Assembly (NCBI GenBank): GCA_009829735.1
Contig: CM020620.1
Coordinates: forward strand, 1,364,001-1,428,000
DNA: 64,000 nucleotides
Direction: 5' to 3'
From: Pyropia yezoensis
Taxonomy: Eukaryota > Rhodophyta > Bangiophyceae > Bangiales > Bangiaceae
The notes under the pieces are model-generated. The model saw only the letters and a program-made list of their open reading frames with translations. It was not told the DNA's origin and did not search any database. The position numbers and the translations under genes were made by a program. This document shows positions 32,302-43,124 of this stretch, in pieces; positions within the stretch are counted from its first letter, which is position 1, and the number at the start of each line of letters is the position of its first letter.

Positions 32302-35300
32302 TCAAACGGCCGACGGCACGCCCTCCGTGGCCGACACGCACAGGTCCTCACGGGCGGGCATGCCCGCGCCGGGCAGCACAAACTCCGTCTTGTAGTCTGG
32401 GAAATAGTCTTGCAGCGCCTTCACGCCCAGGCGCTGCGACTTCAGCGACCGCAGCGCCTGGGCAATGGCCCGCGCGGCGGCGAGCGTCGACACAAACGGC
32501 ACGTTGCTGCTGAGCGCCGCCCGCCGGACCGCCCGCTCCGGGTCAACCTGCCCCTCGGTCACCGACGGGGAGGAGATGTAGAGGACCACCTCGCCATTCT
32601 GGATCGCATCGAGTACGTTGGGGCGCCCTTCGTTGGCCTTGAGCACCAGGGACACGTCGTCGGGGGAAAGGCCACCTGCGAGGAGCGTCGCGTGCGTGCG
32701 CTTGGTCGCCATGATGGAGAAGCCGAGGTCCAACAGGTCCCGCGCCAGCGGCACGCTCGCCGACAGATCCCGCTCGTTCATCGACATGAAGACGGTGCCG
32801 ACCGTGGGGAGGACCAGCCCTGCGGCCAGCTGCGCCTTGGCAAACGCGCCAGCAAACGTCGTGTCCAGCCCCATCACCTCGCCCGTCGAGCGCATCTCTG
32901 GGGAGAGAAGGATATCGGCACCGGGAAATTTGGCAAACGGCAGCACAGCCTCCTTGACCGCTACGTGACGGGGCACAATCTCGGTATTAAAGTTGAGGTC
33001 GGCAAGCGTGTAGCCCGCCATGATGAGCGCCGCCACCTTGGCCAGCGGCCGCCCAATCGCCTTGGACACAAACGGCACGGTTCGGGAAGCGCGCGGGTTG
33101 GCCTCCAGAATGAACACCTTCTCGCCCTGTACCGCCCATTGGATGTTGAGGAGACCAACCACGTTCAGCTCCTTGGCGAGCGCCGTTGTCCACGCGCGGA
33201 TGGTCACCATTGCGTTGTACGGAATGGTGACGGTAGGGAGGGAGCACGCCGAGTCCCCGCTGTGCACACCCGCCTGCTCAATGTGCTCCATGATGCCACC
33301 AATCACCACCGCGCCGGTGCTGTCGCAAATGGCATCCACGTCGACCTCGATGGCATTGTCCAAAAAGCGGTCGATAAGTACCGGGTGTTCGCTCTCCACT
33401 ACTACGTCAGCCGACATGTAGCGCGCCAGCTCTGTCTGGGTGTACACAATCTCCATGCCACGGCCGCCGAGCACGTAGCTAGGCCGCACCACCACTGGAA
33501 AGCCAATGTCAATGGCAACCGACGACGCCTCCTCCAGGCTCCGCGCGATGCCATTCGCCGGCTGCGTGATGCCCAGCTTCTTCAGGATCCCGATGAAAAG
33601 GTCCCGGTCCTCGGCAGCGTCAATATCTGCCGGCTGTGTCCCGAGAATGCGCGCAGTGACACCCGCCGCCGCCGCCTCTTCCGAGGCCAGGTAGGCCTCC
33701 AGGCCAAGCGCAAGCTTGAGCGGCGTTTGTCCCCCAAATTGCACAATCACCCCGTCGGGGCGCTCCGCCTCAATGACCGCAATGACGTCCTCGAGTGTGA
33801 GCGGCTCAAAGTAGAGCCGGTCCGACGAGTCGTAGTCGGTCGATACGGTCTCCGGGTTGGAGTTAATCATCACCGTCTCAAAGCCAGCATCCCGCAGCGC
33901 GAAGAGCCCATGACAGCAGCACATGTCAAACTCGATGCCCTGCCCAATCCGGTTCGGCCCACCACCAAGGATGACGACCTTGCGCTTGCCCGTTGATGGG
34001 GGCGACTCAGTAGAGCGAGCGCCGGCGTTGCCCACCTCCATGGACGACCCACCGGCGTCGTCGTCGGCGCCGTCGGGCGCATCCCACCATACCGCCGACT
34101 CGTACGATGAGTACAGGTAGGGCGTGAACGCCTCAAATTCCGCAGCACACGTGTCGACGGTCTTGAAGACAGGGGTAATGCCGAGCGCCTTGCGCTTCTG
34201 TCGCACTGCCGCCTCGTCCAGGTCCCCACCAAGGATATGAGCGATTTGGCGGTCCGAAAAGCCTGCCGCCTTGATCTCCTGCAGCGACCCAGCCGTCATG
34301 CTCGCGAGCGCGGCCGCGCCGCCGCCGGTGGGCAGCTCCTCGGCGGCCAGCTCCACCAGCTCGTGCAGCTTGTGAAGGAACCACGGGTCGTACGCAGAAA
34401 GGTCAAACACTTCCTCAACGCTGAGGCCCGCCGCGAAAGCCGAGTAGATATAGTACACTCGATCCGGAGTCGGCACACGAAGGGCAGCCTCCAGCTCGTC
34501 CCGCGACGCAAACACCTTGTCTTTCCCGTCCAGGCACCAGCCAAAGCGGCCCGTCTCCATGGATCGCAGCGCCTTTTGGAAAGACTCCACAAACGTCCGG
34601 CCCATGGCCATCACCTCCCCCACCGCGCGCATCTGCGTCGACAGCACTTCCGATGCGCCAGGGAACTTTTCAAACGCAAACCGCGGCACCTTGACCACCA
34701 CATAGTCCAGGGTGGGCTCAAAGCACGCGGGCGTCTGCAGCGTGATGTCGTTCTTCAGCTCTGGTAGCGCAATGCCGCACGAGAGCTTAGCGGCGAGCTT
34801 GGCAATCGGGAAACCCGTGGCCTTGGACGCCAGTGCCGACGACCGAGACACCCGCGGGTTCATCTCAATGACGATCACGTCGCCGTTGCGCGGGTTGACA
34901 GAGAACTGGATGTTGCTACCGCCCGTGTCCACACCAATCTCCCGGATGATCGCGATGGAATAGTCGCGCAGCCGCTGGTACTCCTTGTCGGTCAGCGTCT
35001 GCGTCGGCGCGACGGTGATCGAGTCACCCGTGTGGACGCCCATTGGGTCAAAGTTTTCAATGCCGCACACAATCACCACGTTGTCAGCGCCGTCGCGGAC
35101 AACCTCCAGCTCGTACTCTTTCCAGCCCAGCAGAGACTTCTCCACCATAATTTGAGTGGTGGGGGAGGCGGCCAGCCCGCCCGCGGCCAGCTCCATAAAC
35201 TCCACCTTGTTGTACGCAATACCGCCCCCCGTACCGCCAAGGGTGTATGCAGGACGAACGATCAGGGGCATACTGCCAATGACGTTATCCGCCACGTGCT

Positions 35301-36024
35301 CCGCCTCCTCAATCGTCGTAGCAATCCCCGACGGGCAGCACGGCACGCCGATGCGCTCCATGGCATCGCGGAAGAGGAGGCGGTCCTCGCCCTTGGCAAT
35401 GGCGTCCAGCTTGGCACCAATCAGCTCCACACCATGGCGCTCGAGGGCACCCGACTCGGCGAGGGTGGTCGCCAGGTTGAGCGCCGTCTGCCCGCCCATG
35501 GTGGGCAGGATGGCGTCCGGCTTCTCTACCGCCATAATCGCCTCGAGCGTCGCGGGCGTGAGGGGCTCCACGTAGGTCCGGTCGGCCGTCTCTGGGTCGG
35601 TCATGATGGACGCTGGGTTGGAGTTGACGAGCACGACGGTGAAGCCCTCCTCCCGGAGCGCTTTGCACGCCTGCGTGCCCGAGTAGTCAAACTCACACGC
35701 CTGCCCAATCACAATGGGGCCCGCGCCAATGACCATGATTTTCTTAATGTCGTCCCGCCGCTTGAGCGCAATGCGCGGCGGCCGCATCCACGGCAGGTTG
35801 GTCGTAACCAGCGATGACGGCGGCGGCGGCAGCGGCGGCGCCCCGTTATCATCCTTGGCTTCCCCAGACGACGGCACGCTCATGCGGGCAGCGCCCCGGG
35901 CGGGAATGGGGGGGTGGGACACCGCCGCGCCCGCCACGGCGCGGCGTGCCGACACGGCGGCGGGGGTGGCCACAAAGGTGGAGCCGCCCAGGACGGGGGC
36001 GGCTCCGGAAATGAAGGCCGCCAT
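32302..36024 (-). CDS. carB: Carbamoyl-phosphate synthase large subunit (plastid)
   Basis: A 1,240-residue synthetase that makes carbamoyl phosphate from ammonia (delivered by the glutaminase subunit), bicarbonate and two ATP, for arginine and pyrimidine synthesis. The two homologous halves are complete. The N half has [24 protein letters not shown] and the ATP-grasp signature [11 protein letters not shown]; the C half has [19 protein letters not shown] and [12 protein letters not shown]; a C-terminal MGS-like allosteric domain ([19 protein letters not shown]) follows. The first about 75 residues ([19 protein letters not shown].., Ala/Ser-rich, few acids) are a likely plastid transit peptide, giving a length close to plant plastid CARB. 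The ATG at 36024 starts the only long frame with this extension, and no intron is needed. Codon use is less extreme than its neighbours. The monofunctional large subunit implies a separate small subunit elsewhere. Confidence 0.96.
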   Translation of the reverse strand: MAAFISGAAPVLGGSTFVATPAAVSARRAVAGAAVSHPPIPARGAARMSVPSSGEAKDDNGAPPLPPPPSSLVTTNLPWMRPPRIALKRRDDIKKIMVIGAGPIVIGQACEFDYSGTQACKALREEGFTVVLVNSNPASIMTDPETADRTYVEPLTPATLEAIMAVEKPDAILPTMGGQTALNLATTLAESGALERHGVELIGAKLDAIAKGEDRLLFRDAMERIGVPCCPSGIATTIEEAEHVADNVIGSMPLIVRPAYTLGGTGGGIAYNKVEFMELAAGGLAASPTTQIMVEKSLLGWKEYELEVVRDGADNVVIVCGIENFDPMGVHTGDSITVAPTQTLTDKEYQRLRDYSIAIIREIGVDTGGSNIQFSVNPRNGDVIVIEMNPRVSRSSALASKATGFPIAKLAAKLSCGIALPELKNDITLQTPACFEPTLDYVVVKVPRFAFEKFPGASEVLSTQMRAVGEVMAMGRTFVESFQKALRSMETGRFGWCLDGKDKVFASRDELEAALRVPTPDRVYYIYSAFAAGLSVEEVFDLSAYDPWFLHKLHELVELAAEELPTGGGAAALASMTAGSLQEIKAAGFSDRQIAHILGGDLDEAAVRQKRKALGITPVFKTVDTCAAEFEAFTPYLYSSYESAVWWDAPDGADDDAGGSSMEVGNAGARSTESPPSTGKRKVVILGGGPNRIGQGIEFDMCCCHGLFALRDAGFETVMINSNPETVSTDYDSSDRLYFEPLTLEDVIAVIEAERPDGVIVQFGGQTPLKLALGLEAYLASEEAAAAGVTARILGTQPADIDAAEDRDLFIGILKKLGITQPANGIARSLEEASSVAIDIGFPVVVRPSYVLGGRGMEIVYTQTELARYMSADVVVESEHPVLIDRFLDNAIEVDVDAICDSTGAVVIGGIMEHIEQAGVHSGDSACSLPTVTIPYNAMVTIRAWTTALAKELNVVGLLNIQWAVQGEKVFILEANPRASRTVPFVSKAIGRPLAKVAALIMAGYTLADLNFNTEIVPRHVAVKEAVLPFAKFPGADILLSPEMRSTGEVMGLDTTFAGAFAKAQLAAGLVLPTVGTVFMSMNERDLSASVPLARDLLDLGFSIMATKRTHATLLAGGLSPDDVSLVLKANEGRPNVLDAIQNGEVVLYISSPSVTEGQVDPERAVRRAALSSNVPFVSTLAAARAIAQALRSLKSQRLGVKALQDYFPDYKTEFVLPGAGMPAREDLCVSATEGVPSAV

Positions 36025-36496
36025 CGTGCCGGCGGCGGCGGGAGGCGGCGGGGGGTGGAAAGAATGGGAAGACAGCCTGCCGCTACCGTGTGCCTACCGT
36101 CACAGAGACGGGCACGGAGGTGCAGACGACAGCCCCACCGCCGTAGCGCACCGCGCACTGCGCCGAGGCGAGCACGGGATACAGGGGGGGGGGGGGAAGC
36201 GGGGGGCACCTCGCAACCACCGTCGCGGCAGCGCCGGCGACATGAAGCTCGCCAGCGTCTGTGGCCTGATCCCGCTGGGCTTTGCTTTTACCCTGTGATC
36301 CGCGGGCTCGATCGGTTGGCCGCGCACGCAACCACATTGTTCGAGAAAATTCAAAATGACGACTTCTTATTGGCCCTCGGTGGGGAGGCGGTCCGTCAAA
36401 TGAACGGAACACGCTCAGCGATTGGAGGGGATAAAAACGGACGTACGTACAGTCTTTCTCCATTGCTGTGACATCCTTTCTTGGGCACGGTGTCTA
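36025..36496. promoter_or_regulatory. upstream region of CPSase
   Basis: 472 bp between the CPSase start and the TIR element that begins at 36497. No gene supported. It includes a G tract at about 36,186-36,196 and a lower-GC stretch from 36,330. The promoter of CPSase is expected here, but no clear TATA box is seen. Confidence 0.35.
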
Positions 36497-37679
36497 GTGT
36501 CTATTCTCCCGACGAAAAGGATCATATGATCCGGTGGATCATATGATCCTCACATGAAATCGTCGATTCCAGCACTTGCAGATAGGGAATCGCCGGAAAT
36601 CGAGCTACGAGCGCGCGGTCCCACGCTTCACGCCAAAACCATGGACTTGGAGAGAGACGCACCGAACTTGTCTTTGCAGCGCGTCCGTCTGGTCTGTGTT
36701 TGGTGGTGTCGCTTACCCCCCCCGCCGCGACGGACACGAACAGCCACCATTTGAGGTACTCACGACTGCCATACACGTGGGAGGAGGGTGCATGAGCTGG
36801 AGGCACGAGTAGGCCGGGGGGGTGGGACGGGGGGGGCAGGGGAAGCGAGACGCAGAAAGGTCGACCTGATACTCCAGAAAGGTGCGCGGCAGCACATAAG
36901 GAGCTCTTTCGACGGCTGTATGCTCAGAGCACGTCTGCAGGGAAAGCAGGTGGTGAGCGATACTTGCACGGATGCCACCCCATTCAATGGGGCCAGTGTG
37001 TGTGACTAAAGTTCTAAGTGTGAGGTCAGGCAGAGCGGGCCACGCTGGCGCACAGAGGAGTACGCGGCGCCGGCGCGCCGGTTAACGCCGGTGGGTCGGG
37101 GGGCCTGGTCGGCGAAGTACATGGAAGTGGTAGGAGAGCGTGGGGCGGGGGAAGGAGCGGAAAGCACGGTCTTTTCGCTGCGGGGGCGCTAGGGACGCGG
37201 GGGGTGGCGGCCGTAATGGGGCGGGCGAGCCTGGCTGCCCGCCTCCGCAGCGGGGAGAGCGGCGGCCGGGACGCAGACCGTCCCCCCGGCCGTTCCACGC
37301 CACTCCAGCGGGAGGGGAGAGGCGGCGGCGGCTGGGGCTGGTGTCGCTGTGGACGCCGGGCTCGGGACGGTCGCCACGTGGACCCCCCCCCCCCCCGTAG
37401 CGCTCCCTTCGTGCCTATTTGGTGGTCACAGCGGTCTCGGGGCTGGCCGGCAGCTCGACGTCAAGCCGACTCGGAACGTCGGTCTGCCGCATGGTAGTAC
37501 TCGGACAACTACGAATTTCTACTGCCAGCGACTGCGGCCCAAGAGTAGAGAAACGGCGCTGAGTCCATTTCCGGTGTCAGAATCGGTGTGCAACGAGCGG
37601 TTTGTTCAGCGCATCACGTTGAAAAACCGGATCATATGATCCTTTTCGGATCATATGATCCGGTCGGGGGAATAGACAC
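36497..37679. mobile_element. Non-autonomous TIR element with four GGATCATATGATCC palindromes
   Basis: A 1.18-kb element bounded by inverted repeats. The left end (from 36497) reads GTGTCTATTCTCCCGAC and the right end, reverse-complemented, GTGTCTATTCCCCCGAC, a single mismatch. Both ends are flanked by TA within CTAG, consistent with a TA (or CTAG) target duplication. Just inside each end lie two perfect 14-bp palindromes GGATCATATGATCC (36519, 36536; 37629, 37648), with GAAAAGG links that also match in inverted orientation. The interior has no recognisable coding sequence. The TA target and short TIRs suggest a Tc1/mariner-type MITE, but no transposase of matching type is seen here. Confidence 0.72.
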
Positions 37680-37876
37680 TAGTTGACAATGCAGGTCGAC
37701 CGACCTCTACGGTGCGATCAGCTTTGAGCGAACATGTAGGTACAGAAAAGCGAAACAAGTGGACTCAGCTTGTCCGATGATAGCCGAAGGTGAAGATATT
37801 TTCATGAACTACTCCAAGACTTGGTGCCGTTGTGCACAGTACATATCTATCTATCTATGTAAGCTGGGGACAGTGC

Positions 37877-38051
37877 GTGTACTGTACAGTGTATATACAG
37901 CTTGTACGAACGTGTACTGTACAGTGTATATACAGCTTGTACGAACGTGTACTGTACAGTGTATATACAGCTTGTACGAACGTGTACTGTACAGTGTATA
38001 TACAGCTTGTACGAACGTGTACTGTACAGTGTATATACAGCTTGTACGAAC
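37877..38051. repeat. Perfect tandem repeat, 5 x 35 bp
   Basis: Five contiguous, apparently identical 35-bp units. Each contains the palindrome ACTGTACAGT followed by GTATATACAGC. There are no spacers between units, so this is not a CRISPR array. It lies 230 bp upstream of the next plus-strand gene. The 35-bp period shifts frame, so the open frames across it are not coding. Confidence 0.95.
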
Positions 38052-38281
38052 GGCACCAAATGCAACGCAGTGATCCGGGGACGAGATAGAAGCCCGCAAA
38101 CGCGGCGCCCCCGCCCATCGTCATCCCCAGCTGGACTGCAGTCCGTACCCCAGCGACCTTACTTCTTCTCCCCGTTTTCCTCCTCCCCTCCCTCCTCCCC
38201 CCTCCCTCCCTCTGCCCATCGGCGTGCCCCCCATGGCCTTTGTTGTGAGCCCCCTCGTTCGGCGTCCTCCCCCCTGCCTTC

Positions 38282-38858
38282 ATGGCGGCCGCGGCGGTGC
38301 GGGCGCCCGGCGCCCCCACCCACCCCCGCTGTCCCCCCTGGGCCACCGCGGGCGCGCTCGCCCCGCCGCGTGCGGCGGCGCCCCTCCCGTGTCGGGGCAG
38401 CCAGTCCCCCCTGGAAGCGGCAGCACGCCGTCGCCCCCCCCCCCCCCCCCCCCCCTGTCCCCCCCGGCCGCATCGCCGCCGGCCGCGCGTGGCTCACCGC
38501 CGCCGCCACACGCCTCCGCGCCGCGGGCGTGGCGGGCCTCCTCGCCTATGGGCTGATGAACACAACCTACTACGGGGTGGCCTTTGCGGTGGCCCTGACC
38601 CGTGGGGGTGGCCTGGCGGCGGCGGTGGCGGGGGGGGGGGCGGCGGCGCTGGCGGCGGCGTGGGCGGTGGTGTGGGCGGGGAGCCAGGTGACCAAGCCGC
38701 TGCGGCTGGCCGCAGCGCTCGGCCTTGCGCCGTGGGTGCAGCGCGGGCTGGACGCCCGCGCGGCGGCGCGGCGGCGGCGGCGGCAGCGACAAGCGGGGGG
38801 CGTGGCCGGGGGGGGGGACACCCCCGGAGGGGGGGGGGGGGGGGAGGAGGGCCGCTGA
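38282..38858 (+). CDS. Conserved plastid-type membrane protein; frame change at a 22-C tract
   Basis: The conserved part, from about 38,456, reads GRIAAGRAWLTAAATRLR..GVAGLLAYGLMNTTYYGVAF, then AAAWAVVWAGSQVTKPLR and a LAPWVQRGLDA segment. This resembles an uncharacterised plant/algal chloroplast membrane family with GLxNTxYY and VWAGSQVTKxxR motifs (from memory). Two hydrophobic segments are visible. The conserved frame has no upstream ATG of its own. The best start, ATG at 38282 (MAAAAVRAPGAPTHPRC.., transit-peptide-like), is in another frame, and the two meet at a run of 22 C (38434-38455). A tract-length error or polymorphism would join them. A Gly/Glu tail ends at 38858. Function unknown. 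Confidence 0.65.
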
Positions 38859-39217
38859 GCCGCGCCTGCCAGTGGCCATCCGCTGGACGGCGCCACTGCA
38901 GGGCGGGTGGGCGGTGCGGCGGGCTCACTGGGCGGGGGGGGGGGAGGGCGGGCACTGGCGGGCGGCGAGGGCATCCCCTGGAGGGCGTGCGGGCGGCAGT
39001 CCGTCTCCACGCCCGCCGTGACAGCAGAGGCCGTCGTCGCAGACGGCAGCGGCAGCGGCGGACGTGTTTGCACCGTTGGTCGCCACTCCCGCCCCCTCAC
39101 CCTTCGCCCCCACCCTCCCCCACCCCCCGCAAAAAAGAGGTCCTCCATCGCAATCACTTGCTCCACCCGACTGTCTCTCACCCCCCCCCCCCCCCACCCC
39201 CCCACCCAAACCCCACC
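38859..39217. other. convergent intergenic region
   Basis: 358 bp between the stop of the plastid membrane protein and the stop of aldolase. Two short G or C tracts (about 38,935 and 39,182); nothing else recognised. Confidence 0.4.
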
Positions 39218-40444
39218 TCATGTCCCGTCTGGGTCAGTGCCGTCCCGGAACCCCCGGTTGCCCTCGTACAGGACCCCCCCCCCCTCCCCCGGGTGCGGCG
39301 TCGCGTCCTCCCCCAGCGTCGCGCGGCCATTCGCCACCGCCAGCGCCGTTGCGAGCCGCGACGCGCCCGCCGCGTCGCCCGCCACCCACCGGGACAGCAC
39401 CGACGACTGGAGGGCGCGGCCAAACGAAAAGGAGAGCGCCCACGGGGCGCCGCCGCCGCCGCCGCCGCTGCCCCCATCCCCCTCCCCGCCCGCCGGCCCC
39501 GCGCGGGCCGCCCGGTTGATGGCCGCCAGGCACGCAGTCGCGCGCGCCTCGGACTGGCCGCCCGACAAGAACATGACGCCCGGCACCGCCGGAGGCACCG
39601 TCCGGCGGAGGGTGCGGAGCGTCAGGGCGGCCACGTCGACCACGTCCCCCCCTGCAAAGGCCGGGTGGTCCATGCCCGGCAGCACCATTTGGGGCTTGAG
39701 GAGGGTGCCCTCGAGGAGCACCCCGTACACCTGCAGCGTCCGGTACACCACCGACAGCACCTCCTCCGCCACCGCCGCGGCGGCGGCCGCGTCGTGGCGC
39801 CCGTCAATGGCAATCTCTGGCTCAATGATGGGCACCAGCCCCGCCGCCTGCGCCGTCGCCGCGTACCGCGCAAGGCCCACCGCATTGTCCGCGACGGCGA
39901 GCGCCGACGGCTGGCCCGCCGCGGCGTCAATGCGCAGGAGGCACCGCCACTTGGCAAACCGCACGCCCGCGTCGTAGTAGGCCGCACACCGGTCGGCCAT
40001 GCCGTCGAGGCCGGACGTGGTCGTCTCGGCGGGGGAGGCGGGGGTGCCCCCCCCGCCCCCGCCCCCACCCCCACCCCCACTCCGACTCCCGCCGCCGCGC
40101 CCCACTGTTGGGGGCGGCACCAGCGGCACCAGCCCCCGGTCGAGCTTAATCCCCACCAGGATGCCCTTGCCACGGAGGGTGTCGACAAAGCCCACCCCCG
40201 CGGCGGTCTGCTGGTAGACGGCCTCGTGGAAGAGGATGGCGCCCGACAGGCCGCCCTCAATGCCCGGCGCAGTGTAGAAGAGTTCCCGGTAGGCGCGCCG
40301 ATTTTCGGGCGTGTTGGCCACCCCCGCCGCCGCCAGGCGCTTGCCGAGCGTGCCGGTCGACTCGTCAGACGCGAGGATCCCCCGGCCGGGGCGGCAGAGG
40401 GCGGCGGCGGTGGCGGTCAGCGCCGCCGCGTCCACCCCAGGCAT
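39218..40444 (-). CDS. Fructose-bisphosphate aldolase, class I
   Basis: Schiff-base aldolase cleaving fructose 1,6-bisphosphate in glycolysis, or forming it in gluconeogenesis/Calvin metabolism. 408 residues from ATG 40444. Family motifs in order: GRGILASDESTGTLGKRL, NRRAYRELFYT, ILFHEAVYQ, GIKLDRGLVPL, KWRCLLRI, LVPIIEPEI and LLEGTLLKPQMV, with the Schiff-base lysine at about residue 250. Then come VMFLSGGQSE and LSFSFGRALQ. Two oddities: a Gly/Ser-rich insertion of about 30 residues (113-144) where others have a short loop before ETTTxGLDG; and the C terminus ends DGTDPDGT without the terminal tyrosine that most class I enzymes use in catalysis. There is no obvious transit peptide, so a cytosolic form is likely. 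It is divergently arranged with the polyol dehydrogenase gene. Confidence 0.93.
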   Translation of the reverse strand: MPGVDAAALTATAAALCRPGRGILASDESTGTLGKRLAAAGVANTPENRRAYRELFYTAPGIEGGLSGAILFHEAVYQQTAAGVGFVDTLRGKGILVGIKLDRGLVPLVPPPTVGRGGGSRSGGGGGGGGGGGTPASPAETTTSGLDGMADRCAAYYDAGVRFAKWRCLLRIDAAAGQPSALAVADNAVGLARYAATAQAAGLVPIIEPEIAIDGRHDAAAAAAVAEEVLSVVYRTLQVYGVLLEGTLLKPQMVLPGMDHPAFAGGDVVDVAALTLRTLRRTVPPAVPGVMFLSGGQSEARATACLAAINRAARAGPAGGEGDGGSGGGGGGAPWALSFSFGRALQSSVLSRWVAGDAAGASRLATALAVANGRATLGEDATPHPGEGGGVLYEGNRGFRDGTDPDGT

Positions 40445-40973
40445 GGTGGCCAAGGGAGAAGAGGAAGATAGAGGGAGGAAGATAGAGGGGGTGGCGGCGC
40501 CTGGGTCAGTGGACTGGGCAGGGAGGGAGGGGGGTGCAGGGCGGCCGCGTGGGCCCACGACGTAGGCAGACGCTGGTCGGGCTCTGGTCATCCGAGTCGG
40601 CTCGCGAGCGGGCGTCGGCCGCGGTGCTTGGGGAGGGGGAAGTCGAGATCTGTCTATCAACGGTGCGATCCCTTGGACAACGCGTAGGATCAATCGCCCA
40701 TTGTGCTGCGCGCACGAGCTGCCTGCGAGCTGGTGGCAGCTGCGAGCTGGTCGCAGCTGCAGCCGCCCTCTCCCCCGACCTCGCGGCGCAGACCGGCAGG
40801 CAGGCAGCGAGGCAGTCACCGCCAACCCCCCCCCCCCCCCCCCCCCTCGTCTGTGCCTCCCCCCCTTTGTGTGTGTTCCCCATCCTCTTTGTTGCCCCCC
40901 TCCCTCGGTCTGCTGCTTGCAGCCCCTTGCCGCCCCCCCTTCCCTCCCACCCTCTCCCGCTTCCTGGTCTGCC
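40445..40973. promoter_or_regulatory. 529-bp divergent promoter region, aldolase / mannitol dehydrogenase
   Basis: Lies between two divergently oriented start codons (40444 on minus, 40974 on plus). It contains two near-copies of GCTGCGAGCTGGT around 40,722-40,760 and a C tract at about 40,828-40,846. It must hold both promoters; no TATA box is evident. Confidence 0.5.
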
Positions 40974-41347
40974 ATGGCCGCCGTCGACGGCAGCGTTGAC
41001 GCCCTCGGCTATGACCGCGCCGCCCTGCCGCCGCCGTCGGTTGTGCACGTGGGCGTCGGCAACTTTGCGCGCGCCCACTTTGGTGCCTACCACCACGCCC
41101 TCCTCCGCGCACAGGCGGCGGCGACGACGGGGGCGGCGGGAGCGGCAGGGGCGGCGTCGGGGGGGGGAGGGGGGGGGCAGGCGGTGGGCGGCCACCGGTG
41201 GGGTGGGATCCTGGGCTTGGGGCTCCTCCCCTCTGATGCAGGCATGGCGGCAGACCTGGCATCTCAGGGGTACCTCTACTCGCTCGTCACCCGCTCGCTG
41301 CCGCCGGGGGGGGCAGGTGGCGGCGGTGGGGGTGGTGACGGTGGCCG

Positions 41348-41401
<54 letters not shown>

Positions 41402-43124
41402 TGGCGACGGCGACGGCGATGGTGGCGGCACCTACACGTACACCCCCATTGGCAGCTTTGTCGGCATGCTCCTCGCGCCCGCCGACCCCGCCGGCGCGGT
41501 GGCGGCGCTCGCCCACCCCGCCGTGCGGCTCGTCACGCTGACGGTGACGGAGAAGGGGTACCACACGCTGCCCGGCGGGGGGGGGCTCGACTGGGCGCAC
41601 CCAGACGTGGCGGCCGACGTGGCCCACCCGGCAACGCCCGTCACGGCGGCTGGCTACATCCTTGCCGCCGTCCGCGCACGGCGGGCGGCGGGGGTGGCCC
41701 CGTTTGTGGTGCTGTCGTGTGATAACGTGCCGATGAATGGGGCGGTGTTGGGGGCGGCGGTTGTGGCGCTCGCGCGGCGACACGAGGAAGAGGCAGCGGC
41801 GGCGACGGCGGCGGCGGCGGCGGCGGCGGCGGGGGGCGTCGTCGAGCCGGGCCTGGCCGACTGGCTCGCTGGCGGCGGCGTCCGCTTCCTCTGCTCCATG
41901 GTCGACCGCATCACCCCCGTCACGACCGCCGCGGACGTTGCGTTTGTGCGGCGTCGGTGGGGGGTTTCCGACGCGCGGCCCGTCCTGTGCGAGCCCTACA
42001 TCCAGTTTGTGGTCGAGGCGCCGGCTGGCGCCGACGCCGACGCCCTCCTCCCGCCGTGGCCGCGGGAGTCGGGGGTGACGGTGGTGCCCCGGCGGGTGGT
42101 GGAGGCGTACGAGCTCCTCAAGATCCGCCTTCTGAACGTGCCTCACTCGGCGCTTGCCCAGTACGTTTGTTGTGTGGGAGGCGGGGGGGAGGGGGAGCAC
42201 GCGATGGCAAGCGCGGCGGGCACCCGTGGGCGTGGGCGTCGGGTCACTGTGGGAGGCCGAGGTGGGGCAACGGGGGGTTAGGGCCTCTGTACCGGCAGGC
42301 CACCCCTGGCGGCGCCCGCTGCGTGCCGTCGTTGTGGCTGGCTCGCGCCAGGCCAGCGCAACTCACACAACCCCCACCGTTCGTGCCGCTCCACTCTCCC
42401 TGCTGACTGTGCGTTTTCCTCTCCGCTCTCCGCTGCTCCTCCTCCCCTTTTCCGCTATCTTCCCCCCCCCCCCCCCCCTCGACGCAGCGCCGGCCTGCTC
42501 CTGGGCATGACCTACGTCCACGAAGCGGCGCGGCACCCCCTTTTGGCCGCCTACCTCTCCCGCCTAATGAACGCCGTCATCCCCCGCTCGCTGACCACCT
42601 CCCTCTCCATCCTGTCGGCGCACGCGCCCACCTTTTGCCTGCCCGGCTACACCGCCAGCCTGGCGTCCCGCTTTGCCGACGCGGGCGTCGGCGACGTGCT
42701 CGCTCGCGTCGCCCAGGACGGGTCGTCCAAGTACCCGGCGCAGCTGCTGCCCATTGTCCGGTCGCTGCCCGCCGCCGCCGCCCTGCCGGCGGCGGCCGAC
42801 TCGCCGGCCCAGTCGACACTGCTGTCGCCGCCGTGCGCCGACGTGCAGGCGCTGGCGTTTTCCGTGGCAACGTGGGCGACCTCCCTCGGCCACCGCTCCC
42901 TGCCCGTCGCCGACGGGCGGCGGGAGGAGCTCCGGGCGGCCCTCCGTGTGGGGGCAGGGGAGGCGGCCGACGCGGGCATCTGGCGGCTGCTGGGCGCGAG
43001 GGGGCTCTTTGGTGCCGACGGCAGGCGGGGGGCGCCGCTGGCCGACGCGGCCGCCGCCCAGTACATGGCCATCCAGCGGGAGGGCGTCGCCGCGGCGCTC
43101 GCGGCGGTGCTCGCCGCCGAGTAG
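40974..43124 (+). CDS. Mannitol dehydrogenase family (long-chain polyol dehydrogenase), two exons
   Basis: NAD(P)-dependent polyol dehydrogenase of the long-chain family that includes mannitol 2-dehydrogenase and related sugar-alcohol enzymes; 607 residues after splicing. Exon 1 (40974-42160) has the nucleotide-binding start VVHVGVGNFARAHFGAYHHALL, LVTLTVTEKGYHT, VVLSCDNVPMNG, SMVDRITPVT, CEPYIQFVVE and the catalytic K383-x4-N388-x2-H391 motif (KIRLLNVPH). The intron 42161-42487 (327 bp, donor GTACGT, acceptor CGACGCAG after a C/T tract) rejoins in phase as ALAHAGLLLGMTYVHEA, the expected helical C-terminal domain. Lineage-specific insertions are a Gly stretch and (GD)n encoded by a GACGGC hexamer run (about 41,345-41,425), plus poly-Ala around residue 280. 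Whether the substrate is mannitol, fructose or a relative cannot be told from sequence. It shares a divergent promoter with aldolase. Confidence 0.9.

Noticed and set aside
32410-33996. Long plus-strand frame across the CPSase gene
   Set aside because: Antisense of a fully conserved enzyme; no domain of its own.
37877-38051. CRISPR-like direct repeats
   Set aside because: The 35-bp units are contiguous without spacers, in a eukaryotic intergenic region.
40506-42200. Minus-strand frame of 564 codons across the polyol dehydrogenase
   Set aside because: Shadow of the conserved plus-strand exon; its repeats mirror the (GD)n run.
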